Below, in pieces: positions 9,396-17,601 of a DNA stretch of 36,431 nucleotides. Position 1 is the first letter of the stretch. Every line of letters starts with the position of its first letter. This DNA is from an uncultured Opitutia bacterium (GTDB taxonomy: Bacteria; Verrucomicrobiota; Verrucomicrobiia; Opitutales; Opitutaceae), in NCBI GenBank assembly GCA_903820035.1, contig CAIJFT010000068.1, forward strand, positions 1 through 36,431, read 5' to 3'. Position numbers and translations under genes: made by a program. The notes under the pieces are model-generated. The model made no database searches and had not been told where the DNA came from. It saw only the letters and a list, made by a program, of their open reading frames with translations.

Positions 9396-9428
9396 GCCGG
9401 TGCACCCCGCGGTGCACCGGCTTTTTTT
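9396..9428 (+). terminator. Rho-independent terminator after TonB receptor
   Basis: An 11-bp perfect GC-rich stem (GCCGGTGCACC at 9396-9406 pairing with GGTGCACCGGC at 9411-9421) encloses the loop CCGC and is followed by seven T residues (9422-9428). It begins 27 nt after the receptor stop codon. Confidence 0.92.
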
Positions 9429-9443
9429 GGACCCAATTCCGGT

Positions 9444-9514
9444 GGGCCCCGATGTCCCCGGCGGGGCGGATCGGACGGGATGTCTTAACGAACTACCCCG
9501 ATGCAGACATCGGC
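9444..9514. repeat. REP-like intergenic repeat, copy B
   Basis: This is the second copy of the unit at 5424-5495. The front GATGTCCCCGGCGGG (9451) differs by one base over 15, and the tail CCCGATGCAGACATCGG (9497-9513) differs by one base over 17; the middle is more divergent. From GATGTCC to the final CATCGG it spans 63 bp, against 64 bp in copy A. It lies just after the terminator, in the gap 9429-9577 before the epimerase gene. Confidence 0.7.
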
Positions 9515-9577
9515 GCCGACCGGCGTCACCGCGGGCTCGCCCGCGGCAATTTTCCGTGCTGTCCTGCGCGCCTCGCC

Positions 9578-10624
9578 ATGCCGCTGCGCTCCTATCCGCA
9601 CACCCTCGAACTGCGCCACGCGTTCACCATCGCCAATTTTTCCCGCACGACCACGCCGGCGGTGATGGTCGAGTTCGAACACGAGGGCGTCACCGGCTAC
9701 GGCGAGGCTGCCATGCCGCCCTACCTCGGCGAGAGCCAGGCCTCCGTCGCCGCTTTTCTGGCCCGCATCGATCCCGCGCTGTTGGCGAACCCGTTTCTGC
9801 TCGAAGACCTGTTGCCGGCGATCGACGCCCTTGCGCCGGGCAACACCGCCGCCAAGGCCGCGGTCGACATCGCGCTCCACGACTGGGTGGGCAAGCAGCT
9901 CGGCGCGCCGTGGCACCGCATTTGGGGCCTCGATCCGGCGAAGGCGCCGGTGACTTCGTTCACCATCGGCATCGATACGCCGGAGATGATCCGGCAAAAG
10001 ACGCGCGAGGCCGCGCCGTACAAGATCATCAAGGTGAAACTCGGCCGCGGCTACGACGAGGACCGCGCCATCATCAACGCGATCCGCGACGTCACTGACA
10101 AGCCGATCACCGTCGACGCCAACCAGGGCTGGAAGCAGCGCGACGAGGCGCTCGCCATGATCGAGTGGGTCGCCGGCCGCGGCGTGGTGTTCATCGAGCA
10201 ACCGATGCCGAAGGAATGTCCCGACGACACCGCGTGGTTGCGCGAACGCAGCCCGCTGCCGTTGATCGCCGACGAAAACGTCCAGCGCCTCGCCGATGTG
10301 GTGAAATGTCGCGGCGTTTTCGACGGTATCAACATCAAGCTCATGAAGTGCACGGGCCTCCGCGAGGCGCACCAGATGATCCTCCTCGCCCGCGCCCTCG
10401 GCCTGAAGGTGATGCTTGGCTGCATGACGGAAACCTCCTGCGCCATCACCGCCGCCGCGCAACTCGCGCCGCTCGTGGACTGGGCCGACCTCGACGGCGC
10501 CCTCCTGATTACGAACGACCTCTTCGACGGCATGACGCTCGCCGACGGCAAGATTGTGCTGCCGGACGAACCGGGGATTGGAGTACGGAAGCGCGGCGCG
10601 GCGCAGTTGAAAGTTCATAGATGA
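9578..10624 (+). CDS. Dipeptide epimerase (L-Ala-D/L-Glu epimerase type), enolase superfamily
   Basis: This 348-residue cytoplasmic enzyme would epimerise dipeptides such as L-Ala-D-Glu released from peptidoglycan, allowing their reuse. The enolase-superfamily (muconate-lactonising subgroup) signature is complete: catalytic Lys152 and Lys154 in KVK (IIKVKLG), metal ligands Asp180 (TVDANQGW), Glu207 (FIEQPMP) and Asp232 (IADENV), catalytic Lys254 (INIKLMK), and the Asp304-x-Asp306 motif (ADLDGALL) that dipeptide epimerases use to bind the substrate amino group. ATG 9578 gives the normal N-terminus (MPLRSYPHTLELRHAFTIA). The open frame upstream to 9452 covers the REP-like repeat and is not expected to be coding. 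Exact dipeptide specificity cannot be read from sequence. Confidence 0.88.
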   Translation: MPLRSYPHTLELRHAFTIANFSRTTTPAVMVEFEHEGVTGYGEAAMPPYLGESQASVAAFLARIDPALLANPFLLEDLLPAIDALAPGNTAAKAAVDIALHDWVGKQLGAPWHRIWGLDPAKAPVTSFTIGIDTPEMIRQKTREAAPYKIIKVKLGRGYDEDRAIINAIRDVTDKPITVDANQGWKQRDEALAMIEWVAGRGVVFIEQPMPKECPDDTAWLRERSPLPLIADENVQRLADVVKCRGVFDGINIKLMKCTGLREAHQMILLARALGLKVMLGCMTETSCAITAAAQLAPLVDWADLDGALLITNDLFDGMTLADGKIVLPDEPGIGVRKRGAAQLKVHR

Positions 10625-10737
10625 GAGGTGCGAGTTGAGCGCCGGAAACGGAACTTCTTCGCCGGGCGATTCCGCCCGGACCAACCGCTCCGCGCCCGAA
10701 ACCGCCGAGTCCTCCGATCTCTCAACCCTCACCTCTC
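10623..10737. repeat. Inverted repeat of GAGAGGTGAG-type simple sequence
   Basis: The arm GAGAGGTGCGAGTTGAG (10623-10639) is matched in inverted form at 10721-10737 (CTCAACCCTCACCTCTC), 15 of 17 bases agreeing, and the right arm continues with further ACCTCTCAACTC units to about 10748. Similar GAGAGCTGAGAG sequence occurs at 36211-36230. The repeat overlaps the start of the next gene. Confidence 0.65.
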
Positions 10738-11420
10738 ACCTCTCAACTCGGCCGCCGCCCGCCGGCGGCCGCGTTATCGCCATCGGCGACATTCACGGGT
10801 GCGCCGATGAATTTGAGGCGCTTTTGGCGAAACTCGCGCCGACTCCGGCCGACCGGATCATCCTGTTGGGCGATCTCATCAACCGCGGGCCGGACAGCCG
10901 CCGCGTCATCACGCTCGCCCGGGCGCACGCCCACGTGTCGCTCCTCGGCAACCACGAACTGCGGCTGCTAAATTACCGGAGCACCGGCGACACTGCGCAC
11001 CTGAAGAAGTCAGACTTCGCGACCTTGGATCAACTCGGTGAGACGGAATGGGCCTACCTCAAGGCGATGCCGCTCACGTATCGCTGCGACGAGCACGCAA
11101 CCGTCATGGTGCACGGCGGTTTTGTTCCGGGTCGGGCCTGGGACCGGCAGCCGGCGCGGGTCGTCACGCGGGTGCAGGTGGTCGACGAGCACGGCGAGCC
11201 GCGCAAACGCGCCGACTGCCCCGGCGCCCCGCATTGGTCGGAATTGTGGAGCGGTCCGCCGTTTGTGATCTATGGGCACACGCCGCGCGAGGAACCGCGG
11301 TGGTCGCCGTGGGCCCTCGGCATCGACACGTCGTGTGTGTTTGGCGGCGCGCTCACCGCGTGCATTTTGCCCGGCCGCAGTCTCGTGCAGGTGCGGGCGC
11401 GGAAAGCGTACTATGCCTGA
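10635..11420 (+). CDS. PPP-type metallophosphatase (calcineurin-like), paralog 1
   Basis: This soluble metallophosphoesterase of the bacterial serine/threonine phosphatase / diadenosine-tetraphosphatase group has 261 residues. All signature blocks are present: GDIHG, GDLINRGPDS, LGNHE, VHGG, YGHTP and GIDT. The catalytic domain begins at about residue 46 (RVIAIGDIHG). The first 45 residues are low-complexity and encoded between the arms of a simple inverted repeat; the only in-frame start is the TTG at 10635, 10 nt after the epimerase stop, preceded by GAGAGGTG that could serve as a ribosome-binding site. The second copy at 24675 begins directly at the domain, so the extension here is probably an acquired or non-native N-terminus. 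The substrate could be a phosphoprotein or a dinucleoside polyphosphate. Confidence 0.8.
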   Translation: MSAGNGTSSPGDSARTNRSAPETAESSDLSTLTSHLSTRPPPAGGRVIAIGDIHGCADEFEALLAKLAPTPADRIILLGDLINRGPDSRRVITLARAHAHVSLLGNHELRLLNYRSTGDTAHLKKSDFATLDQLGETEWAYLKAMPLTYRCDEHATVMVHGGFVPGRAWDRQPARVVTRVQVVDEHGEPRKRADCPGAPHWSELWSGPPFVIYGHTPREEPRWSPWALGIDTSCVFGGALTACILPGRSLVQVRARKAYYA

Positions 11421-11432
11421 TTCGACCCTGGT

Positions 11433-11536
11433 GTAGCCGCGTTGCAGGTAGCCGCGTTGGAGCGCAGCGACAAGGTGGTCCCGGAACGTTCGACCGGCCG
11501 GTCCCCGCGTTTTCACCTGGGCTCAAACGCGGCTAC
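11433..11536. repeat. GTAG-starting REP-like palindrome with duplicated left arm
   Basis: GTAGCCGCGTTGGAGC (11448-11463) pairs with GCTCAAACGCGGCTAC (11521-11536) with a single mismatch, forming the ends of an 89-bp imperfect palindrome. A partial second left arm, GTAGCCGCGTTGCAG, precedes it at 11433-11447. The GTAG start and terminal hairpin resemble REP sequences mobilised by REP-associated tyrosine transposases. It sits between the phosphatase gene and the porin promoter. Confidence 0.75.
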
Positions 11537-11559
11537 GGGCCTGGCCTCATTTGCCCTGA

Positions 11560-11604
11560 TTGTCACACAGCCGCCACGTGTTTGTAACAATCGACGGCCA
11601 TGAT
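11560..11604 (+). promoter_or_regulatory. Predicted Pho box and -10 upstream of porin-pstS
   Basis: Three 7-bp units are spaced exactly 11 bp apart: TTGTCAC (11560), CCGCCAC (11571) and TTGTAAC (11582). This is the 7+4 arrangement of PhoB binding sites. Ten bases after the last unit lies CATGAT (11599-11604), four of six matches to a -10 hexamer. That matches the known geometry in which the Pho box replaces the -35 element. The middle unit is the weakest. Expected transcription would start near 11611, giving a leader of about 29 nt. Confidence 0.68.
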
Positions 11605-11639
11605 GGGCGTGCCCGGTGGACTCCCCGCCGACCCATTCC

Positions 11640-12911
11640 ATGAAAGTGACCCAAATCAAAACCTTCACCGCCCTCTGCGGGGCGCTGCTTTTTACCGCCG
11701 GTGCCTTCGCTCAGGACAGCGGGGCCCTCATCGAAGCCCTGATTCGCAAGGGCGTCCTGACCAATCAGGAGGCCGAGGATATCCGCGCCGATCTGGTGCG
11801 GGAGAATAACACGATCCCGGCCCACGCGATGGCGGGCGGCAAGACGACCGACCGGCTGAGCGTCGGCATGCGCATGCAGATCCAGTACGCGAGTCTCGAT
11901 ACCAATGTCACGGGCGCCGCGTTCGGTCCGGTCGCAACCGACCACTTTTTCACCCGCCGGATGTACATCACGATGAAGGCCGGCGTGGGTGCCGATTGGG
12001 GTGCGACGATGACCTACGATCTCGCCGGTGGTAGCTACGACGACGCGATCCTCGAGTGGAAGCCGACGCCCGACCTCTCCTTTAACTTCGGTCTCCGCAA
12101 GGTGAACGTCGTTAACGAAGAGCGCGGCTCCAGCGGCAACCTCAAGTCCATCGAGCGTTCCGGCGTCACGCGTTTCTTCGTCGAAACCAACAACGGCCGC
12201 CGCCTTGGCGCCGGCAGCTATCGCATCGGCGCTTTCCTGGACGGCAAGAAGGAGATCAATAACTCCGTGGGTATTGTCTACAGTGCCGCCATCACCAATC
12301 CCGAGCGCGACGAGACCTTCGCCGGTGCCTCCGCAGTCGGCACCAACGCCACGAATCGCAAGGCGTTCTGGGGTAATGTCGGGCTCAACGGCAAGTTCGC
12401 CGAAAACGCCGGCACGTGGATCGCCGGTTTCGGCATGGGCGTGCTGCCCGACCAGGGCGGCGCCAGCAACACGAACCTCGGCCGCGGCTTCGACCTGAAC
12501 GTCTATTCCTACTACACGGATATCACCTACGGCCGCTTCAACCTCCTCGCGGAGTACCTGTCCGCCAATATCGAGAAAGGCTTTTCCGCCACGCGCGATT
12601 CGAAGCCTTCCGGTTACTACATTCAGCCCAGCTTCATGCTGACGGAATCCCTCGAAGCGGTGGCCCGGTATCAGCAGTTGGATAGCGACGGTCGCGGCGT
12701 CCAGCTGGGCGATGTCATTCGTTCCGCCCCCGCGGGTCCGACGATGAACAAGTTCAGTGAGTGGTACGTGGGCGGCAACTGGTACATTCGTGGTCAGGAC
12801 CTGAAGTTCCAGCTCGGCGCCATCTCCGGCAAAACCAAGGACACCGTCACGGGTGGCCCGGCGGATGCCAAGACGGTGGGCCTGCGCTCCCAGATGCAGC
12901 TTCAGTTTTAA
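11640..12911 (+). CDS. Outer-membrane porin, probable phosphate-starvation porin (OprO/P-like)
   Basis: This 423-residue secreted beta-barrel begins at ATG 11640 (MKVTQIKTF) with a signal peptide cut after AFA (about residue 24). A short helical segment follows (ALIEALIRKGVLTNQEAEDIRADLVRE), a common front element of porins in this group that may trimerise or contact the cell wall. The remainder is rich in alternating aromatic/polar strands and ends in QLQF with a C-terminal Phe for outer-membrane assembly. The barrel resembles the phosphate-selective porin O/P family. It directly precedes pstS (36-nt gap) behind a predicted Pho box, so it most likely supplies phosphate to the periplasm under starvation. 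Ion selectivity is inferred from context only. Confidence 0.82.
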   Translation: MKVTQIKTFTALCGALLFTAGAFAQDSGALIEALIRKGVLTNQEAEDIRADLVRENNTIPAHAMAGGKTTDRLSVGMRMQIQYASLDTNVTGAAFGPVATDHFFTRRMYITMKAGVGADWGATMTYDLAGGSYDDAILEWKPTPDLSFNFGLRKVNVVNEERGSSGNLKSIERSGVTRFFVETNNGRRLGAGSYRIGAFLDGKKEINNSVGIVYSAAITNPERDETFAGASAVGTNATNRKAFWGNVGLNGKFAENAGTWIAGFGMGVLPDQGGASNTNLGRGFDLNVYSYYTDITYGRFNLLAEYLSANIEKGFSATRDSKPSGYYIQPSFMLTESLEAVARYQQLDSDGRGVQLGDVIRSAPAGPTMNKFSEWYVGGNWYIRGQDLKFQLGAISGKTKDTVTGGPADAKTVGLRSQMQLQF

Positions 12912-12947
12912 CCGCCAGGTCACATCATCAATTTGCACTTCACCGCC

Positions 12948-13754
12948 ATGAACAAAGCACTGTTCCTCTTTGCCGCGCTTTCCCTCGCGACTGTCGCTTC
13001 TGCCCAGAAGCTTGTCATCAAGGGCTCCGATACGTTGGGCGCCAAGTTGGTGCCGACGCTCGCCGAGGAGTACAAGGCGACTCACCCGGGGGTTTCCTTT
13101 GAAATCGCCGCCGAAGGTTCGACCACCGGCATTGCCGCCATCATCGACGGCACCGCGCAAATCGGCATGAGCTCCCGCCGCGCGAAGCCGACAGAAATCT
13201 CCGCCGCGACCGCCAAGGGCGTGACCCTCAAGCCCATCATTGTCGCCTACGACGGCATGGCTGTCATCGTGAACGCCAATAGCCCGCTCGCGAAGCTGAC
13301 CCTGCGCCAGGTTGAGCAAATCTTCACCGGCGATGTTACCGACTGGTCGGCCGTCGGCGGCAAGCCGGGCAAGATTTCGGTCTACACCCGCAACACCTCC
13401 TCGGGCACCTATTCCGACTGGAAGGATCTCGCGATGAAGAAGCGCGATTACGCCAAGTCGTCCCAGAAAATGGCCGGCAACGAACAGATTGCTTCTGAGG
13501 TGGCCAAGAATCCTAACGGCATCGGTTACGTGGGCCTCGCCTACATCCAGGCCGAAGGCATCAAAGTGGTGTCGATCGATGGCGTGACGCCCTCCAAAGA
13601 GACGGTTTTGAATAAGACGTACGCCTATGCCCGCCCGACGTTCTACTACACCAACGGCGAGCCTGCAGGAGAGGCGGCCAAGTTCGTCGAGTTTGCACTA
13701 AGTGACGCGGGCCAGAAAGTAACCGCGAAGATCGGCTTCGTGCCGGTGAAGTGA
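12948..13754 (+). CDS. pstS: Periplasmic phosphate-binding protein PstS
   Basis: This 268-residue substrate-binding protein of the high-affinity phosphate ABC transporter starts at ATG 12948, giving a signal peptide MNKALFLFAALSLATVASA that is cut before QKLVIKGSDT. Phosphate-contact segments typical of PstS are visible: GSDTLGAKLV near the N-terminus, AEGSTTGIAAIIDGTAQIGMSSR, and the RNTSSGTYSDW block that binds phosphate through backbone and side-chain groups. The length is usual for the short PstS type. It follows the porin by 36 nt and probably shares its Pho-controlled promoter. A 193-nt gap with hairpins separates it from pstC. Confidence 0.95.
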   Translation: MNKALFLFAALSLATVASAQKLVIKGSDTLGAKLVPTLAEEYKATHPGVSFEIAAEGSTTGIAAIIDGTAQIGMSSRRAKPTEISAATAKGVTLKPIIVAYDGMAVIVNANSPLAKLTLRQVEQIFTGDVTDWSAVGGKPGKISVYTRNTSSGTYSDWKDLAMKKRDYAKSSQKMAGNEQIASEVAKNPNGIGYVGLAYIQAEGIKVVSIDGVTPSKETVLNKTYAYARPTFYYTNGEPAGEAAKFVEFALSDAGQKVTAKIGFVPVK

Positions 13755-13759
13755 CTCAG

Positions 13760-13777
13760 TGTCACCGGATCGTGACA
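13760..13777. promoter_or_regulatory. Perfect palindrome after pstS
   Basis: TGTCAC and GTGACA form a perfect 6-bp inverted repeat around the spacer CGGATC, five bases after the pstS stop codon. The half-sites resemble Pho-box cores (TGTCAC), but they are inverted rather than direct, so the role is open: mRNA 3' stabiliser, weak terminator or operator. Another TGTCAC occurs at 13824-13829. Confidence 0.45.
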
Positions 13778-13864
13778 ATGACCCGCTTGACCCTAGGTCG
13801 GCGGGTCACCCTTTTTCAACGGGTGTCACCTTGCGTTCAGCGCCTGGGTTTGGGCCAAACCGTC

Positions 13865-13885
13865 GCCGGCAGTAAAACTGCCGGC
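13865..13885 (+). other. Stem-loop between pstS and pstC
   Basis: The perfect 8-bp stem GCCGGCAG/CTGCCGGC has the loop TAAAA and no T-run after it. It lies in the 193-nt gap between pstS and pstC. Such structures often protect the pstS message or reduce read-through so that the binding protein is made in excess over the permease. That role is inferred. Confidence 0.6.
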
Positions 13886-13947
13886 CGCCGGGTCGGTTTA
13901 CCCGCGGTAGCAACGCTAGATCAAGCCCGCGAACAGGAGTCTTGCGC

Positions 13948-15552
13948 ATGAGCCAGTCGATTCCGACGACGAAGCCGGATCATTTCGTCATCCAGAAGAA
14001 AAAGGTGCAATTCCTCGGCCTGACGGTCGACGATTGCATTAAGGTCTTCTTTGGCGGCAACGCGGTCGTCTCGATCGTCGTGCTCGCGCTGATCACCTAT
14101 TTTCTTTTCCGCGAAGGCGCCGGGTTCTTCGGGCAAAACCGCCAGAATCTGATGGTGTACCGTCAGGCGGGGCTCGAGTACGTCGATTTTATCCGCGAGG
14201 AAACCGATAATCACACCGCGCTGACGCGGTACTTGTCCGACCTGCGGCTGCGGTCGCTGAATCATCTGGTGCAGCAAAAGGGCCTCTCGCCGGAAGCAGC
14301 CGGCGCGTCGCTCGCCAAGTTCGACGAGTTTGCGGGACAGTTCGGTGAGGCCGTCGATCCTGTGCGGGTCATTTTGTCGGACCTCACCGAGACCGCTACG
14401 GCCATCAAGACGAAGTTCATCGTCAATGAGGATAAGAAGGAGGAGCGCCGACAATTGCTGGCGGAGGGTAAGACCGTGGAAGCGGCGGCGGTCCGGATCG
14501 TGCCGGTCGACTTCAACGCGGAACTGCAACCCCTGCGCGGGACGCTGCCGGTCTTCAAGGCGGCCAACCACGCATTTGCCAACACGCTCACCGCGCTGCT
14601 GAACCAGGTGCCGGTGCTGCCGGCCCCCGAGCTGGAGCAACGGGCCCAGCGATTCCAGGCCCTGACGCGCGACTTTCTCGCCACACTTCCGTTGGTGGAA
14701 CGAAATCTCGAGACGTGGGATCACCACCGCCCAGTCCCGGTTTCGCAGACGATCACGGCCTTTGTTTTTGGTCGTCAGTGGCTGACCGCCAGTTTTTGGC
14801 AGGATTGGTATGGCATTGTTCCCCTGCTCGTCGGCTCGCTCATGGTCTCGATCGTCGCTTTGGCCCTGGCGGTGCCGCTCGGGGTGGGCGCGGCGGTCTA
14901 CGTCAACCAGATCGCCTCGCTACGGGAGCAGAAGATCATCAAGCCCTGCATCGAATTCATCTCGGCGATTCCGTCCGTCGTGCTCGGCTTCTTTGGTATC
15001 GCCGTCCTGGGTGAAGCCCTCCGGCTGCTGTCGCAGCAGTCGTGGCTCTCCTGGGTGCCCGGTTTTCCGTTCAGCGAGCGGCTGAACATCCTGACGGCCG
15101 GGTGCCTGCTCGCCCTGATCGCAGTGCCGACGATTTTCACGCTGGCCGAAGACGCCCTGAATAATGTCCCGCGTTCGTTCCGGGAAGCCTCGTTCGCGCT
15201 GGGTGCTTCGCGTTTGCAGACGATCATCAAGATCATCGTCCCGGCCTCGCTCTCGGGCATTATCTCCGCCGTACTGCTCGGCCTCGGCCGCGTGATCGGC
15301 GAGACGATGGTGGTCCTGTTGTGCGCCGGCAATCGCATCGCGATTCCGGACTTTACCAACGGCCTCGCAGTCGTCGTCGAGCCGGTGCACACGATGACCG
15401 GCATCATCGCGCAGGAAATGGGCGAGGTCGTGCGGGGCAGCATCCATTACCGGGCGCTGTTTGTGGTCGGCTTGGTGCTCTTCCTCGTTTCGCTGGGGAT
15501 CAACTTCATGGCCCAGAAAATCGTGCGGCGGTACCGCATCTCCATCGGATGA
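13948..15552 (+). CDS. pstC: Phosphate ABC transporter permease PstC with large extracytoplasmic insert
   Basis: One of two inner-membrane permease subunits, 534 residues long, clearly longer than the usual PstC of about 300. ATG 13948 is supported by the well placed ribosome-binding site AGGAG at 13935-13939. The order is: first membrane helix around 38-56, a largely hydrophilic segment of about 230 residues (58-285) with helical, partly charged composition, then the standard membrane domain from about 288. That domain carries the permease coupling loop ([14 protein letters not shown] followed by a conserved hydrophobic run) that contacts PstB. The insert would face the periplasm and may interact with PstS or the porin. 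The stop overlaps the pstA start (ATGA). Confidence 0.93.
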   Translation: MSQSIPTTKPDHFVIQKKKVQFLGLTVDDCIKVFFGGNAVVSIVVLALITYFLFREGAGFFGQNRQNLMVYRQAGLEYVDFIREETDNHTALTRYLSDLRLRSLNHLVQQKGLSPEAAGASLAKFDEFAGQFGEAVDPVRVILSDLTETATAIKTKFIVNEDKKEERRQLLAEGKTVEAAAVRIVPVDFNAELQPLRGTLPVFKAANHAFANTLTALLNQVPVLPAPELEQRAQRFQALTRDFLATLPLVERNLETWDHHRPVPVSQTITAFVFGRQWLTASFWQDWYGIVPLLVGSLMVSIVALALAVPLGVGAAVYVNQIASLREQKIIKPCIEFISAIPSVVLGFFGIAVLGEALRLLSQQSWLSWVPGFPFSERLNILTAGCLLALIAVPTIFTLAEDALNNVPRSFREASFALGASRLQTIIKIIVPASLSGIISAVLLGLGRVIGETMVVLLCAGNRIAIPDFTNGLAVVVEPVHTMTGIIAQEMGEVVRGSIHYRALFVVGLVLFLVSLGINFMAQKIVRRYRISIG

Positions 15553-16595
15553 ATCTGGAAAACAGCGCTCACCTGTTCCGGGCGAAACCGAATGCCGCTC
15601 GTCGGGCCGAGCGGGGCATATTCTGGCTCTTCCGCCTCGCCACGTACGTCGTTCTGCTCAGCGGGGCCGCGGTTTTCGCCAACATCATCTTCAAAGGTGC
15701 CGGTACCGTGTTCAAAACCGAGGCGCCATTCATCAACACCACGTTTCTCACCGCCGCCCCCGAGTCCCTCTATGTGTTTGAGTGGCAGGGTCAAAAGCGC
15801 GAGATGGGCGACCACGCGTTCCGGGCGTTCAAGCAGCAGCATCCGGAGGCCGCGAACGTCAAGGCGGAGAGCTTCGTCTATTCCGCGGGCGGCATCTTTC
15901 CCTGCATCGTCGGCACGGTGCTGCTGGTGTTGGGCTCGATGGCAATCGCGCTTTCGTTGGGCGTTTGTGCGGCCATCTATCTCAACGAGTACGCCCGCGA
16001 CGGTGCGTTCATCCGGTTTGTGCGGCTGGCGATTCTCAATCTGGCCGGCGTGCCTTCGATCGTTTTCGGCCTCTTCGGCTTCGGCATGTTCGTGATTTTC
16101 TTCGGCTGGAACGTCTCGCTCCTGGCCGGCTGGTTCACGCTGGCATTCATGGTCCTGCCCGTGGTCATCACCGCGAGCGAGGAGTCGCTCAAGGCGGTGC
16201 CGAAGGGCTTCCGCGAGGGCTCGCTCGCCCTCGGCGCCACCAAGTGGCAGACCATCCGCAAGAACGTCCTCCCGTACGCGCTGCCGGGCATCCTGACCTC
16301 GTCGATCCTCGGCATTGCGCGCGTGGCCGGCGAGACCGCGCCGATCATGTTCACCGCCGCCTACGTCGTGCGTGACAAAATGCCGTGGGAGGTTGAGAAG
16401 TTCAGCGATTTCTTTCTCCAGGGTGTGATGGCGCTGCCGTACCACATCTACGTCGTCAGTTCAAAGATCCCGCAGAACGAGTACACCGAACGCGTCCAGT
16501 ATGGCACGGCTTTTGTGTTTCTCGTCATTGTCGCCGTCATCGCGATGGCTTCGATCCTCCTTCGCAATCGTCTCCGGAACCGCTACAAATGGTAA
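15549..16595 (+). CDS. pstA: Phosphate ABC transporter permease PstA
   Basis: This is the second membrane subunit of the Pst transporter, 348 residues. ATG 15549 overlaps the pstC stop by the ATGA arrangement, indicating translational coupling. A cytoplasmic N-terminus precedes the first helix at about 24-48; a loop of roughly 65 residues (51-118) follows and carries [17 protein letters not shown]. The core membrane domain starts near [16 protein letters not shown] and has the PstB-contact loop [16 protein letters not shown]. The early loop is longer than in the Escherichia coli protein, paralleling the insert in PstC. The gene overlaps pstB by 7 nt. Confidence 0.93.
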   Translation: MNLENSAHLFRAKPNAARRAERGIFWLFRLATYVVLLSGAAVFANIIFKGAGTVFKTEAPFINTTFLTAAPESLYVFEWQGQKREMGDHAFRAFKQQHPEAANVKAESFVYSAGGIFPCIVGTVLLVLGSMAIALSLGVCAAIYLNEYARDGAFIRFVRLAILNLAGVPSIVFGLFGFGMFVIFFGWNVSLLAGWFTLAFMVLPVVITASEESLKAVPKGFREGSLALGATKWQTIRKNVLPYALPGILTSSILGIARVAGETAPIMFTAAYVVRDKMPWEVEKFSDFFLQGVMALPYHIYVVSSKIPQNEYTERVQYGTAFVFLVIVAVIAMASILLRNRLRNRYKW

Positions 16596-17473
16596 CCGCC
16601 GTCCACGCTGTCATGGAACCACTTTCTCCTTCATCTGCCGCGGAAAAGCCGACCCCGCGGTTGGCGGCTGCCCAACCGGCCGCGGCCGCTCCGGCGAAAC
16701 CCGGGGCACCCGCCGCCACGCACCTGATCGACATCGACAACCTCGACTTCTTCTACGGGGCGTCGCAGGCGCTCCACGGGATCAACCTCAAGATCGAACA
16801 TCAGAAGGTGACCGCCTTCATCGGGCCCTCCGGCTGCGGCAAGTCGACCCTGCTCCGGTGCTTCAACCGCATGAATGATTTGATCGAGGGCACGCGGGTC
16901 GCCCGCGGGACGATCAAGATCCACGGCGTCGACATCTACCAACCCGACGTCGACGTGATCGAACTGCGCAAGCGCGTGGGCATGGTGTTCCAGAAATCCA
17001 ATCCCTTCCCGAAGTCGATCTACGAAAATATCACCTACGGTTTGCGGCTGCAGGGGCGCAACAAGAAGTCCGAACTGGATGAAATCGTGGAGCGTTCGTT
17101 GCGCGGTGCCGCGTTGTGGGACGAAGTAAAGGACCGCCTCGACCAGAGCGGGCTCGGCCTCTCCGGCGGCCAACAGCAGCGCCTCTGCATTGCCCGGGCC
17201 ATCGCCGTCGAGCCGGAGGTGATCCTCATGGACGAACCGTGCTCCGCCCTCGATCCGGTTGCGACCGCCAAGGTTGAGGAGCTGATCCAGGAGCTGCGCA
17301 CGCGTTACTCCATCGTGATCGTGACCCACAACATGCAGCAGGCCGCCCGCGTCTCGGACCGCACGGCTTTTTTCTACCTCGGCAAGCTCATTGAGTACGC
17401 CGATACCCGCGATATCTTCACCAATCCGGCCAATCCCCAAACCGAAGCGTATGTTTCGGGCCGGTTCGGTTGA
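16589..17473 (+). CDS. pstB: Phosphate ABC transporter ATPase PstB
   Basis: This cytoplasmic ATPase energises PstCA. All ABC motifs are intact in its 294 residues: Walker [10 protein letters not shown] starting at 79, Q-loop [11 protein letters not shown] at about 133-143, signature LSGGQQQ at 191-197, Walker B VILMDEP at 211-217 and H-loop His247. The first 45 residues form an Ala/Pro-rich extension not usual for PstB. A second in-frame ATG at 16613 would shorten this by only 8 residues, so most of the extension is retained either way. The gene overlaps pstA by 7 nt. PstB proteins also take part in PhoU/PhoR signalling. Confidence 0.96.
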   Translation: MVTAVHAVMEPLSPSSAAEKPTPRLAAAQPAAAAPAKPGAPAATHLIDIDNLDFFYGASQALHGINLKIEHQKVTAFIGPSGCGKSTLLRCFNRMNDLIEGTRVARGTIKIHGVDIYQPDVDVIELRKRVGMVFQKSNPFPKSIYENITYGLRLQGRNKKSELDEIVERSLRGAALWDEVKDRLDQSGLGLSGGQQQRLCIARAIAVEPEVILMDEPCSALDPVATAKVEELIQELRTRYSIVIVTHNMQQAARVSDRTAFFYLGKLIEYADTRDIFTNPANPQTEAYVSGRFG

Positions 17474-17601
17474 GGGGTTGAGAGACCAAACGACAACGAG
17501 GCCAAGGGACCGGGCGAACGAAGTACCAGGTGACAAGAGACTCAGGCCCGCCGCCCGCCGACCACCGATTAATTATTCCCGATTACCGCCGCTTTCGCAC
17601 C

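Noticed and set aside
7471-9417. Long minus-strand open frame opposite the second TonB receptor.
   Set aside because: Its composition is that of an antisense shadow and it crosses the terminator of the real gene.
13803-13840. Possible Pho box before pstC (GGGTCAC, GTGTCAC, CGTTCAG).
   Set aside because: The first two units are 20 bp apart rather than 22, and no -10-like hexamer follows at the spacing seen in the two better sites.
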